This document shows, one piece after another, positions 30,997 through 39,037 of a stretch of 39,037 nt of DNA. The stretch comes from Methanomassiliicoccaceae archaeon (GTDB lineage: Archaea > Thermoplasmatota > Thermoplasmata > Methanomassiliicoccales > Methanomethylophilaceae). The translations under genes and the position numbers were made by a program. The notes beneath the pieces are model-generated. The model had not been told where the DNA came from, made no database searches, and saw nothing but the letters and a program-made list of their open reading frames with translations. The number at the start of each line of letters is the position of its first letter. Positions within the stretch are counted from its first letter, which is position 1. Where the stretch lies: positions 1 through 39,037 of the forward strand of contig WQZJ01000002.1 in the NCBI GenBank assembly GCA_009780795.1, given 5' to 3'.

Positions 30997-31776
30997 TTAA
31001 CGCCTTGACTTGGGCTTGCCGAAGTTCTTCACCGGTTTGCGGTACACGATGAAGAGGACGATCAGCAACACTATGAACAGTATTATCAGGATCGTCTCTA
31101 TCAGCGAGTAGTCGTTCTGTCCGACATAGAACGTCGTCATCTCATTCAGACCGGGGGCCATCTGCGGGATCGGCCCCACCTGACCCTCAAGCATCATCCA
31201 GTGCGCTCCCTTGGACAGACCTTCGGTGGCCCAGTCATAGGTGATCGTCTCCCTAGCACCCGCATCGATGTTGACCATTCTGTCACTTCCGACGACCCGC
31301 TCCCCGTTGACGACGAACCATACGTCCATGTTCACGATCGCACCGCCCGCCGAGTTGTCTATCGTCGCCGACAGTCTTATCGGCGTGACCACCGTGAGCG
31401 GAGCGGTCTTCGTCACCGTCGTCGTCTCATCGACATCGGTGTACGTGAACCTGACGTTCAGTGTGTACGTGCCTGCGGTACTCGGTGCGGTAACGGTAAG
31501 CGTGACGCCGTCCATATCCACGGTGGTCCTGCCTCCCGCTGAAACAGAACCTACGGTACTGCCGTTCGAATCCCTAAGAGTTGCAACGAAACCCACCGGC
31601 TCGGTGCCGCCTTCGGCGTATATGGTGTACGTTATGGTCCTGCTCGTGGCGACGGTGTACGAGTCCGCCCTTATGTCGGCGTACGTGTTTATACCGTCCT
31701 CATCAGCGGACGCGGACGCGGCGAACACGGACACGGCCATGCTCGCCAGGAGCACGATGCTCATCAATGCGATCAT
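30997..31776 (-). CDS. Signal-peptide, C-terminally anchored beta-domain protein coupled to aglB
   Basis: 259 residues from ATG 31776, the ATG of an ATGA overlap with the aglB stop; the track's longer ORF reads back through aglB in another frame. MIALMSIVLLASMAVSVFAASASA is a signal peptide; two Ig/fibronectin-like beta domains follow (YTVATSRTITYTIYAEGG and the second half with WFVVNGERVVGSDRMVNI); then a single helix IETILIILFIVLLIVLFIVY and a basic tail KPVKNFGKPKSRR. So the bulk is outside the cell, anchored at the C-terminus. I do not recognise a family. Tight coupling to aglB suggests a partner subunit, a chaperone for its giant tail, or a glycosylation substrate. Confidence 0.8.
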   Translation of the reverse strand: MIALMSIVLLASMAVSVFAASASADEDGINTYADIRADSYTVATSRTITYTIYAEGGTEPVGFVATLRDSNGSTVGSVSAGGRTTVDMDGVTLTVTAPSTAGTYTLNVRFTYTDVDETTTVTKTAPLTVVTPIRLSATIDNSAGGAIVNMDVWFVVNGERVVGSDRMVNIDAGARETITYDWATEGLSKGAHWMMLEGQVGPIPQMAPGLNEMTTFYVGQNDYSLIETILIILFIVLLIVLFIVYRKPVKNFGKPKSRR

Positions 31777-34700
31777 CTTTTTCGTGAGAACACCCCCCTT
31801 CTCATTCCAAGCCAGAACACAAGAAGCGCCGCGAGTAATATCAGCGCTATGAGTGCCCATACTATGTCCGGCATGCCGTTCAGGCTGCTGAACAGGTTAT
31901 TGCCGCTCGCGGTCTGGTTGGTGACCGACAGGTTCGTCATTATCTCCTCCATAAGTATCGTTCCCGATACGGTTCCCGACGCTGTTGTCGAGGAGAAGTT
32001 CATCTCGAGCCCGGACGGCTGCGGAGCGTCCGACTGCACCTCGTTGATGCTTATCAGTCTCACGTAGTACGTCACGACCGCCTTTCCGGGGATCGTTATC
32101 GTCGCGACATCCGTACCCTTTGCCAGTACAACGTTGTCTGCGTCGACTATGGACACGAACCAGTCATCGTCCATTCCTGCAGGTATGTCCACCCACAGGT
32201 CGAGCTCGACCCATTCGTCCTTGTCGTTGCTGAACGTCGCAGCGAATCCATACTCGTTCTTGCTTATGCGATTGCCGTTCGTGGATGTGTCATCCTCGGT
32301 CAGCGAGCCTTCCTTGGCCGGGTCCATGGTATCGAGTGCCTTCATCTGCAACGTATCTCCGAGGAGATCCCTCACTGCCAGGGAGAGCTGATCGCTTCCT
32401 GCCCCGACCTTGCTCGTGTCGTAATACGCGACCATCACGACCGAGTGCGTCGTGCCGTCGTTCGGTATCACCGCATAGTTCGTCGCTCCGGCGCCGCCGA
32501 CGGAGAACATCGGCATGGACCAGCTCTTGTTCGGAACAAGCACGACAGTGGAACCGTGGTTGTTCGTCACGTCCATCGTGAACGTTACTTTGGCCATCGT
32601 GTTGACGCCGGCCTCGAACACCGTTCCCGTGACATCAATGACCACACTCGGGTCCATCTCGAAATCGAACGTCGCGGACGTCGTTATCGGCGGTGCCGGC
32701 AATGCCGTCGTCAGTTCGTATCCCTCCATGGTCACATCGGTTATCTCTATCTCCGTTCCGGTCGTGGTTATCAAGTAGTAACCTCCGGAGTTCGTCGTTA
32801 CTGTGAACTCCTTTCCGTCAACGGTGTACGTTATCGTCACACCGCTGAGCGGTTTACCGTACGCAGAGACGGTGCCATCCACGGCGAACGCCGCGAACGT
32901 CACCGGCTCAAGGCCGACCTCCATGTTCACGACCGCCTTGCCGTCGTCGTTCAGTATGTCCTCGATGTCGGGCACCGTCCATATCTCTGTGAACGCTCCC
33001 TTGGCCTGGTCATTGACCCTCGCGCTGAACTCGTACACAATGGCAACGCCGTCCATCATCTTTGGAAGTGATGCCTCGTACTCTCCCTTCGATATCGGCA
33101 CTACGCTCGTTCCGGTGAGCGTACCGGCGGTCATGGTTATCGTCATCTCGCCGTCCGCGATCCTTCCGACGTATCCGGAGACCGTTATCTTCTCTCCGCC
33201 GTATTCGGACATGTCTATCTCGGACGCCGCCGATATATCATCGACATCTGCGTACGCTATCCGCTTCCCGTCCTTGCTCTCAACTATCACCGTACCGCTG
33301 AACTCATCATTCTCGTCCAGAACGACGTAGTACCTCTTATCGGTGGACGTGGCGTTCCTGGCCGTGTCGAAATCGCGTACCGTCATGTTCTTGAACGTGA
33401 CCTTATCGTCCTTGTCCTCGGTCGTGATGTGCAATACCATCACATTCGTCGCCTTCTCCAGTGCGTCTATCTCGACCTGGCCGGCGAACAGCGTCACATT
33501 ACCGCCGAAGTACGGTCCGACCGTGCCTGCGACGGACGATGCCGGTTCGACGACCAGCGCGTGCGAGCCTGACCTGATCAGCATGTACGGGTCAAGCGGA
33601 TTAACGGGTTCGCCGTTCACCGTCACTATTACGTCAGCGACCACTACCGTCACGTCTATATCAGTGTTCGGAGGGGTCGTGCCCGTTCTGAAGTGCACTG
33701 TCTTTGTGCCCGGTTCTCCATCCTTCGCCGCCGGTACGATGGTTGTGAATTTATCCTTCCATCCGCCGGAGCTGGTGTTGCTGAACGATACGTACTCCGC
33801 TTCGAGTGTCACGTACAGTTTGGTGTCCGTGTAATTCTTCAATTCCATCGCCGGACCGATGACCACGTTAACGTCTATGGCAAGGTCCTTGGTGCCGTAA
33901 AGGTCCATGAACCATTCACGGCTGTGATCGGCGTTCAATACCGTCTCGGAGGTGTCCACCTCGTTGTATATCGCGTCGAAGTCATCTATCACGGTTATAC
34001 CGTCCACCTTGACCGACCCGTGCGGGGATGCGGTCACCTCTATCGTCACGTCTGTCACGAACGGATCGAACACTGCGCGCAACGTCCTTCCGGACGACGG
34101 CACGGAGTTCGTGTAGTCGTTCACCGCATTCGAGAAGTCGGTGCTGTCCGTGAATGCCACATCCGAGGAGCGCAGGACCACGTACTGCGTGGCGCCCGTC
34201 TTGTTCGCCAGGTTTATCGTCGCCCTTCCCTCGGCTGTTTGCGTCACCGTGACGTCGAATATGTCACCGATCTGTGAGACGTCAACGCGCAACGTGACCG
34301 TTACGAGCACCTCCGGATCGAATGACACGGTGTCATCGTAGAACGCGCTGACGGTCGTCGTGGCGCCCTGCAGTATGCGTGTTATCACCTCTCCTGCCGG
34401 TGTGCCCGTGGCGCCCACCCTGAGCTTCATATCGTCGTCCTGGGCGCGCAGCGCGACCCACAGGTCTGCGGTGGACGTGTTCGTTATCGCTATCTGCGAC
34501 ACCGCGTCCGTACCCGTGGTGACCACACTGATCGAGATGTCCATATCGCCCACTGTCACCGTTGTGCCGTCATCGTCCACATCGAACGACCCCCCTGCAC
34601 TGGTCTTGGGCATCACGAACGTGTCCTCGATACCGACCGGCCAGACAGTTATGTTCCTGCCCGTCTGGTCAGTGGCGTTGGCTGTGCTGGCCAGCACAGC

Positions 34701-37700
34701 GGCGTTCGTCGGCGCCATGAACCTGGCATCCATCGTCGGCGTGTGGCCGAACAGCCGTTCCGTATTGGAGTTATAGCTGCTTCCGACAGTTGTGCCGCCG
34801 TTCCTCGGTATCATCATGTAGTAGACGCCGAGCGCATCCGTCGAAAGGATCACTTTGTGCACCTTGCCGTCTATCGTCGTTGTAACGACAACCGGCACGA
34901 ACGCCACCTTCGACGTCGTCGTTGTGGCCACGTATCTGACCTCACCTCTTCCGATTATCGCATCCAGCAGTTCTATGTTCAGCGATATCGCATCGCCGCC
35001 GTCGACGGTCAGCGTCCCTATGTACGCCTTCTTGACCAGTGATGTCGCATACGCGTACACGGTGTAATCCCCTTCCGGCAGATACGTTGTGAACGTCGTC
35101 ACGCTGCTGTCCTCCGGCACTCCCATCGGAATGGTTATGATCAGACCGTCGCTCCTTATGAATGATACGACACCTGCGGCCGCCTTGTCCTTGGCGGCGG
35201 TGTCGACCATCGTTATGTCTATCCTCTGCTCTCCGGCGAGCCATGTGCTCACCGTGTTGAGCTTGCTGACCTTAGAGTAATGCGGCTCATCGAACACCGC
35301 TATCTCGATCTCCAGGTCTGTCCCGGTGCCCCATGTGGCATCTATCACCACGGAGCTAGAACCGGGTACGGCTATCAGCCCTTTGATCGGACCTGTGGAG
35401 TCAGCGAACGTTATGTCCGAGGTCAGCGACACATATAACGTGGCGCTGGTATTGTTCGTTATCTCTATTTCCGCCGCACCGGTGACGGATGTGATGACCT
35501 CAACATCGATCACTGTCGTGAATGTCACCGAGGATCCGACGGTTTCCACATCAAGGGTCGTGTCCCTGCCGAGGTCGCCCGGTATCATCCTCGTCGCCGA
35601 GTATCCGGATGCGTCCCCGTAGTCACCGACCGGTACGTGCACGGTCGCTGTGGTGCTCTCTGCTACGACCACGGCGGTGTACGCGCCCATCCATGAGTAT
35701 GCGCCGTTGGTGAGTGTTATAACATCACCCTCCTCGACACCGTTTATCGTCACTTCAACCGCCTCTACCATTATCACGGAGAGGTTGGATGCCGATCCGA
35801 GCCTCGCCGTGAATGCGGTCGACATTGTCGTCGAGGACGACGAGACGAGCATCCATGTCTGAGCCGGTACGCCGTACTCGTAATCCGTCAGCTGCACCGT
35901 GTAGTTACCGGGTGCCACGTTCGTCCTGGCCACTCCTCTGTCATCCGTTATCGCCGAGCCCACTATCTCGCCGTTCTTGTCGATTATATCGACACTGGCA
36001 TCCGGGATCAGCGCGCTGAACCTGTCCCTTACCGTCACGGCCACCGCCACAGTCCTGACGTTTATCTCGCCGACGTCCATATCGCCCGAATAGAGCGTGA
36101 ACGTTCCGGTGTAGATATCCGCCCCCTTGAGTGACATCACTACGGTATACACATCAGGGACCAGCGAATGTTCGAACTCGAACAGATCGTTCGGATTGAA
36201 CGAGTACTCCTTACCGGAGCGGCTCCCGGCCATCTTTATCTCTATCTCCCTTACCGTCTCGACGGGTGTGTAGCTCGGAAGACCGACTATCAGGCCGACC
36301 AGGTCGGCCATCACTATCTCTATCGTCGGGTTCGCGTCAAGCACATCGGAGAGCGAACCTATCACGACCTCCATCGCATAGACGGAGCCGCTGTGGAGTC
36401 TTATCTCAAGTGCGGTCATGTCTCTCGGGTCGCCCTTGCTGTCGTTCACCGGGATCATCATGCTGTATCTGCCGTTCTCGTCGGTGATCGTTATGCCTAT
36501 GAGCTTCGGGTTCCCCTCCTCATCGGGGTCGTTCGGGTCGTAGAACGACACAGTCATCCCGTTCACCTTGTTCTCTGTGCAACCGGTACCGGCGACACAG
36601 CCGGCGCATACGGTGCAGTCCGGCGTCACGACCGTTCCCTCGAACAGTTCGCAGTCCGCCTCGTACTTGAGGAACGATATCCCTCCGAGATAGTTGATCA
36701 GACCGCCGTCCGCCGCCTGTCTCGCCTGGGCCTCCGTACCGTTCAGCAGCACCCAGTCCCCGCTCGCGTCGTTCTCGGGGTTGTACATAACCCACCATTC
36801 GTCCACCGTGAAGTTGCTGAGCCCGAATCCGGGATACGCCTTGTAGGTGCCGTCGCTGAGCATCAGACCTCTCATCAGCGTGCTGAACGAGAGGGAGGGG
36901 TCGTTATGCAGCGCCTTGTAATCCTCAAGCGACATCCCGACCAGCGCGCGCCACAGCATGGTCTCGTACATTATGTCGTTGTAGTAGTAGTAATATCCGA
37001 AGTACGGGATGCCGGCCCAGAAATATTTCGACGGGGCGGCGTTGCTGTCCAGATAGTAGTCGTTAAGGTACGCCATGGTGCTGAACAAGCTGTTGTCACC
37101 GAAGTACAGCGGTAGCATGCTGCCTGTCACGCCCACGTATCCTATCTTATTCCCGGTCTCGTCTATGACCTTGTTGTACAGCGCGGCGATCTCTCCGTCG
37201 GTGAATGCCGACGTCAAGTAGTGTGACGCCACGAAGTACATGGCATTCTCCTCCGACACGTCATAATCGGTCGGACCGAACGTGTCCGGGTTCATCCTCA
37301 CATAATCGATGTTCGATACATCCGGTTCAAAGGATGTCGGGACCTTTCCGTCGTAGACTATCCTCAGCAGGTTCTCATCCACACCCGCGGTCGCCCAGAA
37401 CTGCCTGCTCTCAACGAGCATCAGTCTTACCGTCATCGACGCTATCGCCTCCGACGGCGTCCCCAGTAATATATTGGATGCTGCTGACACGCCGTTACCG
37501 AAATGATCGGCCACCACTTGGAAATTACCTTTGGCGGCGGCTTCGGCACCGTAATCGAGCCATGTGACCAGGGCTCCGTCCTTATCCTTTCCGGCGTAGG
37601 TGTCCCACGCTGTGGAGAGGTTCCAGTTGTTGTCCTTTATGTAATAGTTGGTTGCGCCGAGATAGTTTATACTGTCGGAATCCGGGGAACCGAGGTGCAT

Positions 37701-39037
37701 GTCGGCATTGTAGTTCGCCTTCTCATTGCTGGGTATGCTTGCGTCGACCGCGTACAGCATGTTCGGCATCAGCAGCACGAACACCGTCGCCAGGACGGTT
37801 ATCAGCGGCACCGGACGGAGTATCTTCCTCCAGATCGTCCTGAGCGAGCATCCTTTGAACGCGGCCACGTAATCCTTTATATGGACGCGTCTGAGCACCC
37901 ATACTATGACCACTCCGGCACCGATAGCGTACATCGGCGCCGCCAGGTATGCGAGGTCGATGTTCCTCCAGCTCATGTACAGCATGGCGACGAACCACAT
38001 CGTTATGAACATGTAAGGTTTCGAATCGGCATTCTTCGGAAGGTCGAACAGCCTGTATGCGGCCACGATGAACGCGAACCACATCGTCACCACGCCGGCG
38101 TATATCGCCTGCGTGGACAGTGTGACCGACGAGTATGCACCGACCAGTGAACCGAACTTACCGTCTGCGTACGGATAGAAACCGGACGTCATCGCGGCGT
38201 ACAGCGACGGTGCCATGAACGCTATCGCGGTAAGCGTGACTATAGCGATCGCCAGTGACACTGGGAACGTTATCACCCAAACGCGGTGATATGAGACCAG
38301 AACCGAAATTATGATTATCAGGAGCGCCAGTACCAGCGGGCCTGCCACAAGCGTGTACATCCCCATTACCAGCGCATAATACAGCGAACTTATCAGGAGC
38401 GCGACCACCATGACGAAACCGTACACCGCCACCATGCCCATCGCGCTCTTCCCCCTAAGGCGGTCGAGGACCGCCTGGACCAGCATTATGAACGAGATTA
38501 TCGTGATCACGGAGAGGAATCCTATCCATGAGAGCATCAGCGCCGTCAGCGACAGTGTCGCGAACAGCGTGTTCCTGAACACCGCCTTATCCTTGAACGG
38601 TGCGAGGAACGCTTTCTTCACCGATGCTTCGTCCGCGGGTTTGAACGCTTTCACCGCTCTCAGCAGGAACAGCGTCATCAACACGAAGAAGAACACGAAG
38701 TACGCACTCTCGGTACCGTTGGAGAACACCGTCTGCACTATGGCGACGGCCGATATCGCGAAGAACGCAGCTGCGACGATCGCGATCCTGCGGCTGAACA
38801 TCTCCCTTGCCAGGAGATATACCGGAATGCATGTCAGCGCGCCTACGATCGCCGTGGAGAAGACGAGCGCTGCGCTTGCTGCCTCGGATACGGAGTATCC
38901 GAACAGGGTCAGCGGGTATGCGAGCATCGCGACGGACCAGTCGAACAGCGGCGGGCTATGGTTCAACCCGCCGAACGGGTAGTTAAGGGCGGGGTCGGTG
39001 ATCACATGACCTCCCGTTACCAGTATCCTTTCGATCA
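31773..39037 (-). CDS. aglB: Giant AglB/STT3-type oligosaccharyltransferase (N-terminus outside window)
   Basis: More than 2420 residues; archaeal AglBs are usually 600-1000. Residues 1-420 (counted from the track M, not a real start; the frame stays open to the edge) are the multi-helix STT3 membrane domain, opening with DPALNYPFGGLNHSPPLFDW as STT3s do after the first loop. The catalytic soluble domain follows with WLDYG at 482-486, where WWDYG is usual. From about 800 onward lies a tail of roughly 1600 residues: a Cys cluster (CTVCAGCVAGTGC), carboxypeptidase-regulatory/CNA-B-like beta domains (LIGITITDENGRYSM, AITDDRGVARTNVAPG, VTTNSGGYYLI) and many threonine/valine-rich beta segments. 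It ends with a single helix WALIALILLAALLVFWLGM and RRGVFSRKR. It transfers lipid-linked glycans to Asn in N-X-S/T on exported proteins; the tail would stand outside the cell. Confidence 0.88.
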   Translation of the reverse strand, partial: IERILVTGGHVITDPALNYPFGGLNHSPPLFDWSVAMLAYPLTLFGYSVSEAASAALVFSTAIVGALTCIPVYLLAREMFSRRIAIVAAAFFAISAVAIVQTVFSNGTESAYFVFFFVLMTLFLLRAVKAFKPADEASVKKAFLAPFKDKAVFRNTLFATLSLTALMLSWIGFLSVITIISFIMLVQAVLDRLRGKSAMGMVAVYGFVMVVALLISSLYYALVMGMYTLVAGPLVLALLIIIISVLVSYHRVWVITFPVSLAIAIVTLTAIAFMAPSLYAAMTSGFYPYADGKFGSLVGAYSSVTLSTQAIYAGVVTMWFAFIVAAYRLFDLPKNADSKPYMFITMWFVAMLYMSWRNIDLAYLAAPMYAIGAGVVIVWVLRRVHIKDYVAAFKGCSLRTIWRKILRPVPLITVLATVFVLLMPNMLYAVDASIPSNEKANYNADMHLGSPDSDSINYLGATNYYIKDNNWNLSTAWDTYAGKDKDGALVTWLDYGAEAAAKGNFQVVADHFGNGVSAASNILLGTPSEAIASMTVRLMLVESRQFWATAGVDENLLRIVYDGKVPTSFEPDVSNIDYVRMNPDTFGPTDYDVSEENAMYFVASHYLTSAFTDGEIAALYNKVIDETGNKIGYVGVTGSMLPLYFGDNSLFSTMAYLNDYYLDSNAAPSKYFWAGIPYFGYYYYYNDIMYETMLWRALVGMSLEDYKALHNDPSLSFSTLMRGLMLSDGTYKAYPGFGLSNFTVDEWWVMYNPENDASGDWVLLNGTEAQARQAADGGLINYLGGISFLKYEADCELFEGTVVTPDCTVCAGCVAGTGCTENKVNGMTVSFYDPNDPDEEGNPKLIGITITDENGRYSMMIPVNDSKGDPRDMTALEIRLHSGSVYAMEVVIGSLSDVLDANPTIEIVMADLVGLIVGLPSYTPVETVREIEIKMAGSRSGKEYSFNPNDLFEFEHSLVPDVYTVVMSLKGADIYTGTFTLYSGDMDVGEINVRTVAVAVTVRDRFSALIPDASVDIIDKNGEIVGSAITDDRGVARTNVAPGNYTVQLTDYEYGVPAQTWMLVSSSSTTMSTAFTARLGSASNLSVIMVEAVEVTINGVEEGDVITLTNGAYSWMGAYTAVVVAESTTATVHVPVGDYGDASGYSATRMIPGDLGRDTTLDVETVGSSVTFTTVIDVEVITSVTGAAEIEITNNTSATLYVSLTSDITFADSTGPIKGLIAVPGSSSVVIDATWGTGTDLEIEIAVFDEPHYSKVSKLNTVSTWLAGEQRIDITMVDTAAKDKAAAGVVSFIRSDGLIITIPMGVPEDSSVTTFTTYLPEGDYTVYAYATSLVKKAYIGTLTVDGGDAISLNIELLDAIIGRGEVRYVATTTTSKVAFVPVVVTTTIDGKVHKVILSTDALGVYYMMIPRNGGTTVGSSYNSNTERLFGHTPTMDARFMAPTNAAVLASTANATDQTGRNITVWPVGIEDTFVMPKTSAGGSFDVDDDGTTVTVGDMDISISVVTTGTDAVSQIAITNTSTADLWVALRAQDDDMKLRVGATGTPAGEVITRILQGATTTVSAFYDDTVSFDPEVLVTVTLRVDVSQIGDIFDVTVTQTAEGRATINLANKTGATQYVVLRSSDVAFTDSTDFSNAVNDYTNSVPSSGRTLRAVFDPFVTDVTIEVTASPHGSVKVDGITVIDDFDAIYNEVDTSETVLNADHSREWFMDLYGTKDLAIDVNVVIGPAMELKNYTDTKLYVTLEAEYVSFSNTSSGGWKDKFTTIVPAAKDGEPGTKTVHFRTGTTPPNTDIDVTVVVADVIVTVNGEPVNPLDPYMLIRSGSHALVVEPASSVAGTVGPYFGGNVTLFAGQVEIDALEKATNVMVLHITTEDKDDKVTFKNMTVRDFDTARNATSTDKRYYVVLDENDEFSGTVIVESKDGKRIAYADVDDISAASEIDMSEYGGEKITVSGYVGRIADGEMTITMTAGTLTGTSVVPISKGEYEASLPKMMDGVAIVYEFSARVNDQAKGAFTEIWTVPDIEDILNDDGKAVVNMEVGLEPVTFAAFAVDGTVSAYGKPLSGVTITYTVDGKEFTVTTNSGGYYLITTTGTEIEITDVTMEGYELTTALPAPPITTSATFDFEMDPSVVIDVTGTVFEAGVNTMAKVTFTMDVTNNHGSTVVLVPNKSWSMPMFSVGGAGATNYAVIPNDGTTHSVVMVAYYDTSKVGAGSDQLSLAVRDLLGDTLQMKALDTMDPAKEGSLTEDDTSTNGNRISKNEYGFAATFSNDKDEWVELDLWVDIPAGMDDDWFVSIVDADNVVLAKGTDVATITIPGKAVVTYYVRLISINEVQSDAPQPSGLEMNFSSTTASGTVSGTILMEEIMTNLSVTNQTASGNNLFSSLNGMPDIVWALIALILLAALLVFWLGMRRGVFSRKR

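Noticed and set aside
39003-39005. GTG as the start of aglB
   Set aside because: The frame continues upstream to the window edge (IERILVTGGH precedes it) and STT3 proteins have a first helix and loop before DPALNYP; the true start is outside.

Overview
The window is a stretch of an archaeal chromosome. Archaeal markers include GatDE (archaeal Glu-tRNA amidotransferase), ribosomal protein eS17, archaeal RqcH/NFACT, a translin-family protein, an AglB/STT3 oligosaccharyltransferase, an HVO_0476-type zinc finger protein, HemK2/Mtq2, CCA-encoding tRNA genes, TATA boxes about 25 bp before leaderless starts, and GGTGATC-type Shine-Dalgarno sites. HypE and HypB imply a [NiFe]-hydrogenase elsewhere. 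The gene set, roughly even base composition and strong preference for TGA stops fit a Thermoplasmata-type euryarchaeon, most likely a Methanomassiliicoccales methanogen; this lineage call is inference.

Layout. 1-2.3 kb: 3' part of purL, then tag and a DUF4177-like gene on the minus strand. 2.4-7.0 kb: a surface-protein locus on the minus strand. A secreted protein with 14 RCC1 repeats is separated by a single in-frame UAG from eight He_PIG-type Ig repeats and a C-terminal membrane anchor; together they look like one complete surface protein. 7.2-10.3 kb: an accessory patch with an MNT nucleotidyltransferase, a broken HEPN partner, a decayed tRNA-Pro-like gene, a DUF4143 ATPase, a tRNA 3'-end remnant, a VapBC pair and an intact tRNA-Arg(TCG). 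10.4-16.4 kb: hypE, DUF1015, an SPL-like radical SAM gene, DUF3795, tRNA-Thr(GGT) and rqcH. 16.35-17.45 kb: a second VapBC with a third, degenerate antitoxin-like gene, next to tRNA-Arg(GCG). 17.5-24.4 kb: rps17e, a nuclease-helicase of the DUF2075 group, thyX, a TraB protein, a HAD phosphatase, a rhomboid/metallo-beta-lactamase/zinc-finger operon and an Mtq2-like methyltransferase. 24.4-31.0 kb: gatD-gatE on the minus strand, hypB-purD-truA on the plus strand, and a translin. 31.0-39.0 kb: a giant aglB (over 2400 residues, cut by the right edge) translationally coupled to a small membrane-anchored beta-domain protein.

How it works together. Most of the window is housekeeping: purines (purL, purD), tRNA and translation (gatDE, truA, eS17, RqcH, Mtq2, three tRNAs), thymidylate synthesis (thyX), base repair (tag) and hydrogenase maturation (hypE, hypB). 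Two themes stand out. One is cell-surface biology: repeat-rich secreted proteins full of N-X-S/T sequons, and an oligosaccharyltransferase carrying a huge extracellular tail and a coupled partner. The other is toxin-antitoxin and mobile-element debris next to tRNA genes. In-frame UAG codons recur (between the RCC1 and Ig parts, between DUF1015 and the radical SAM gene, and inside the broken HEPN gene), which matters because Methanomassiliicoccales can translate UAG as pyrrolysine. However, UAG also ends thyX and the HVO_0476 gene at apparently natural C-termini, so it is not strictly avoided as a stop here.
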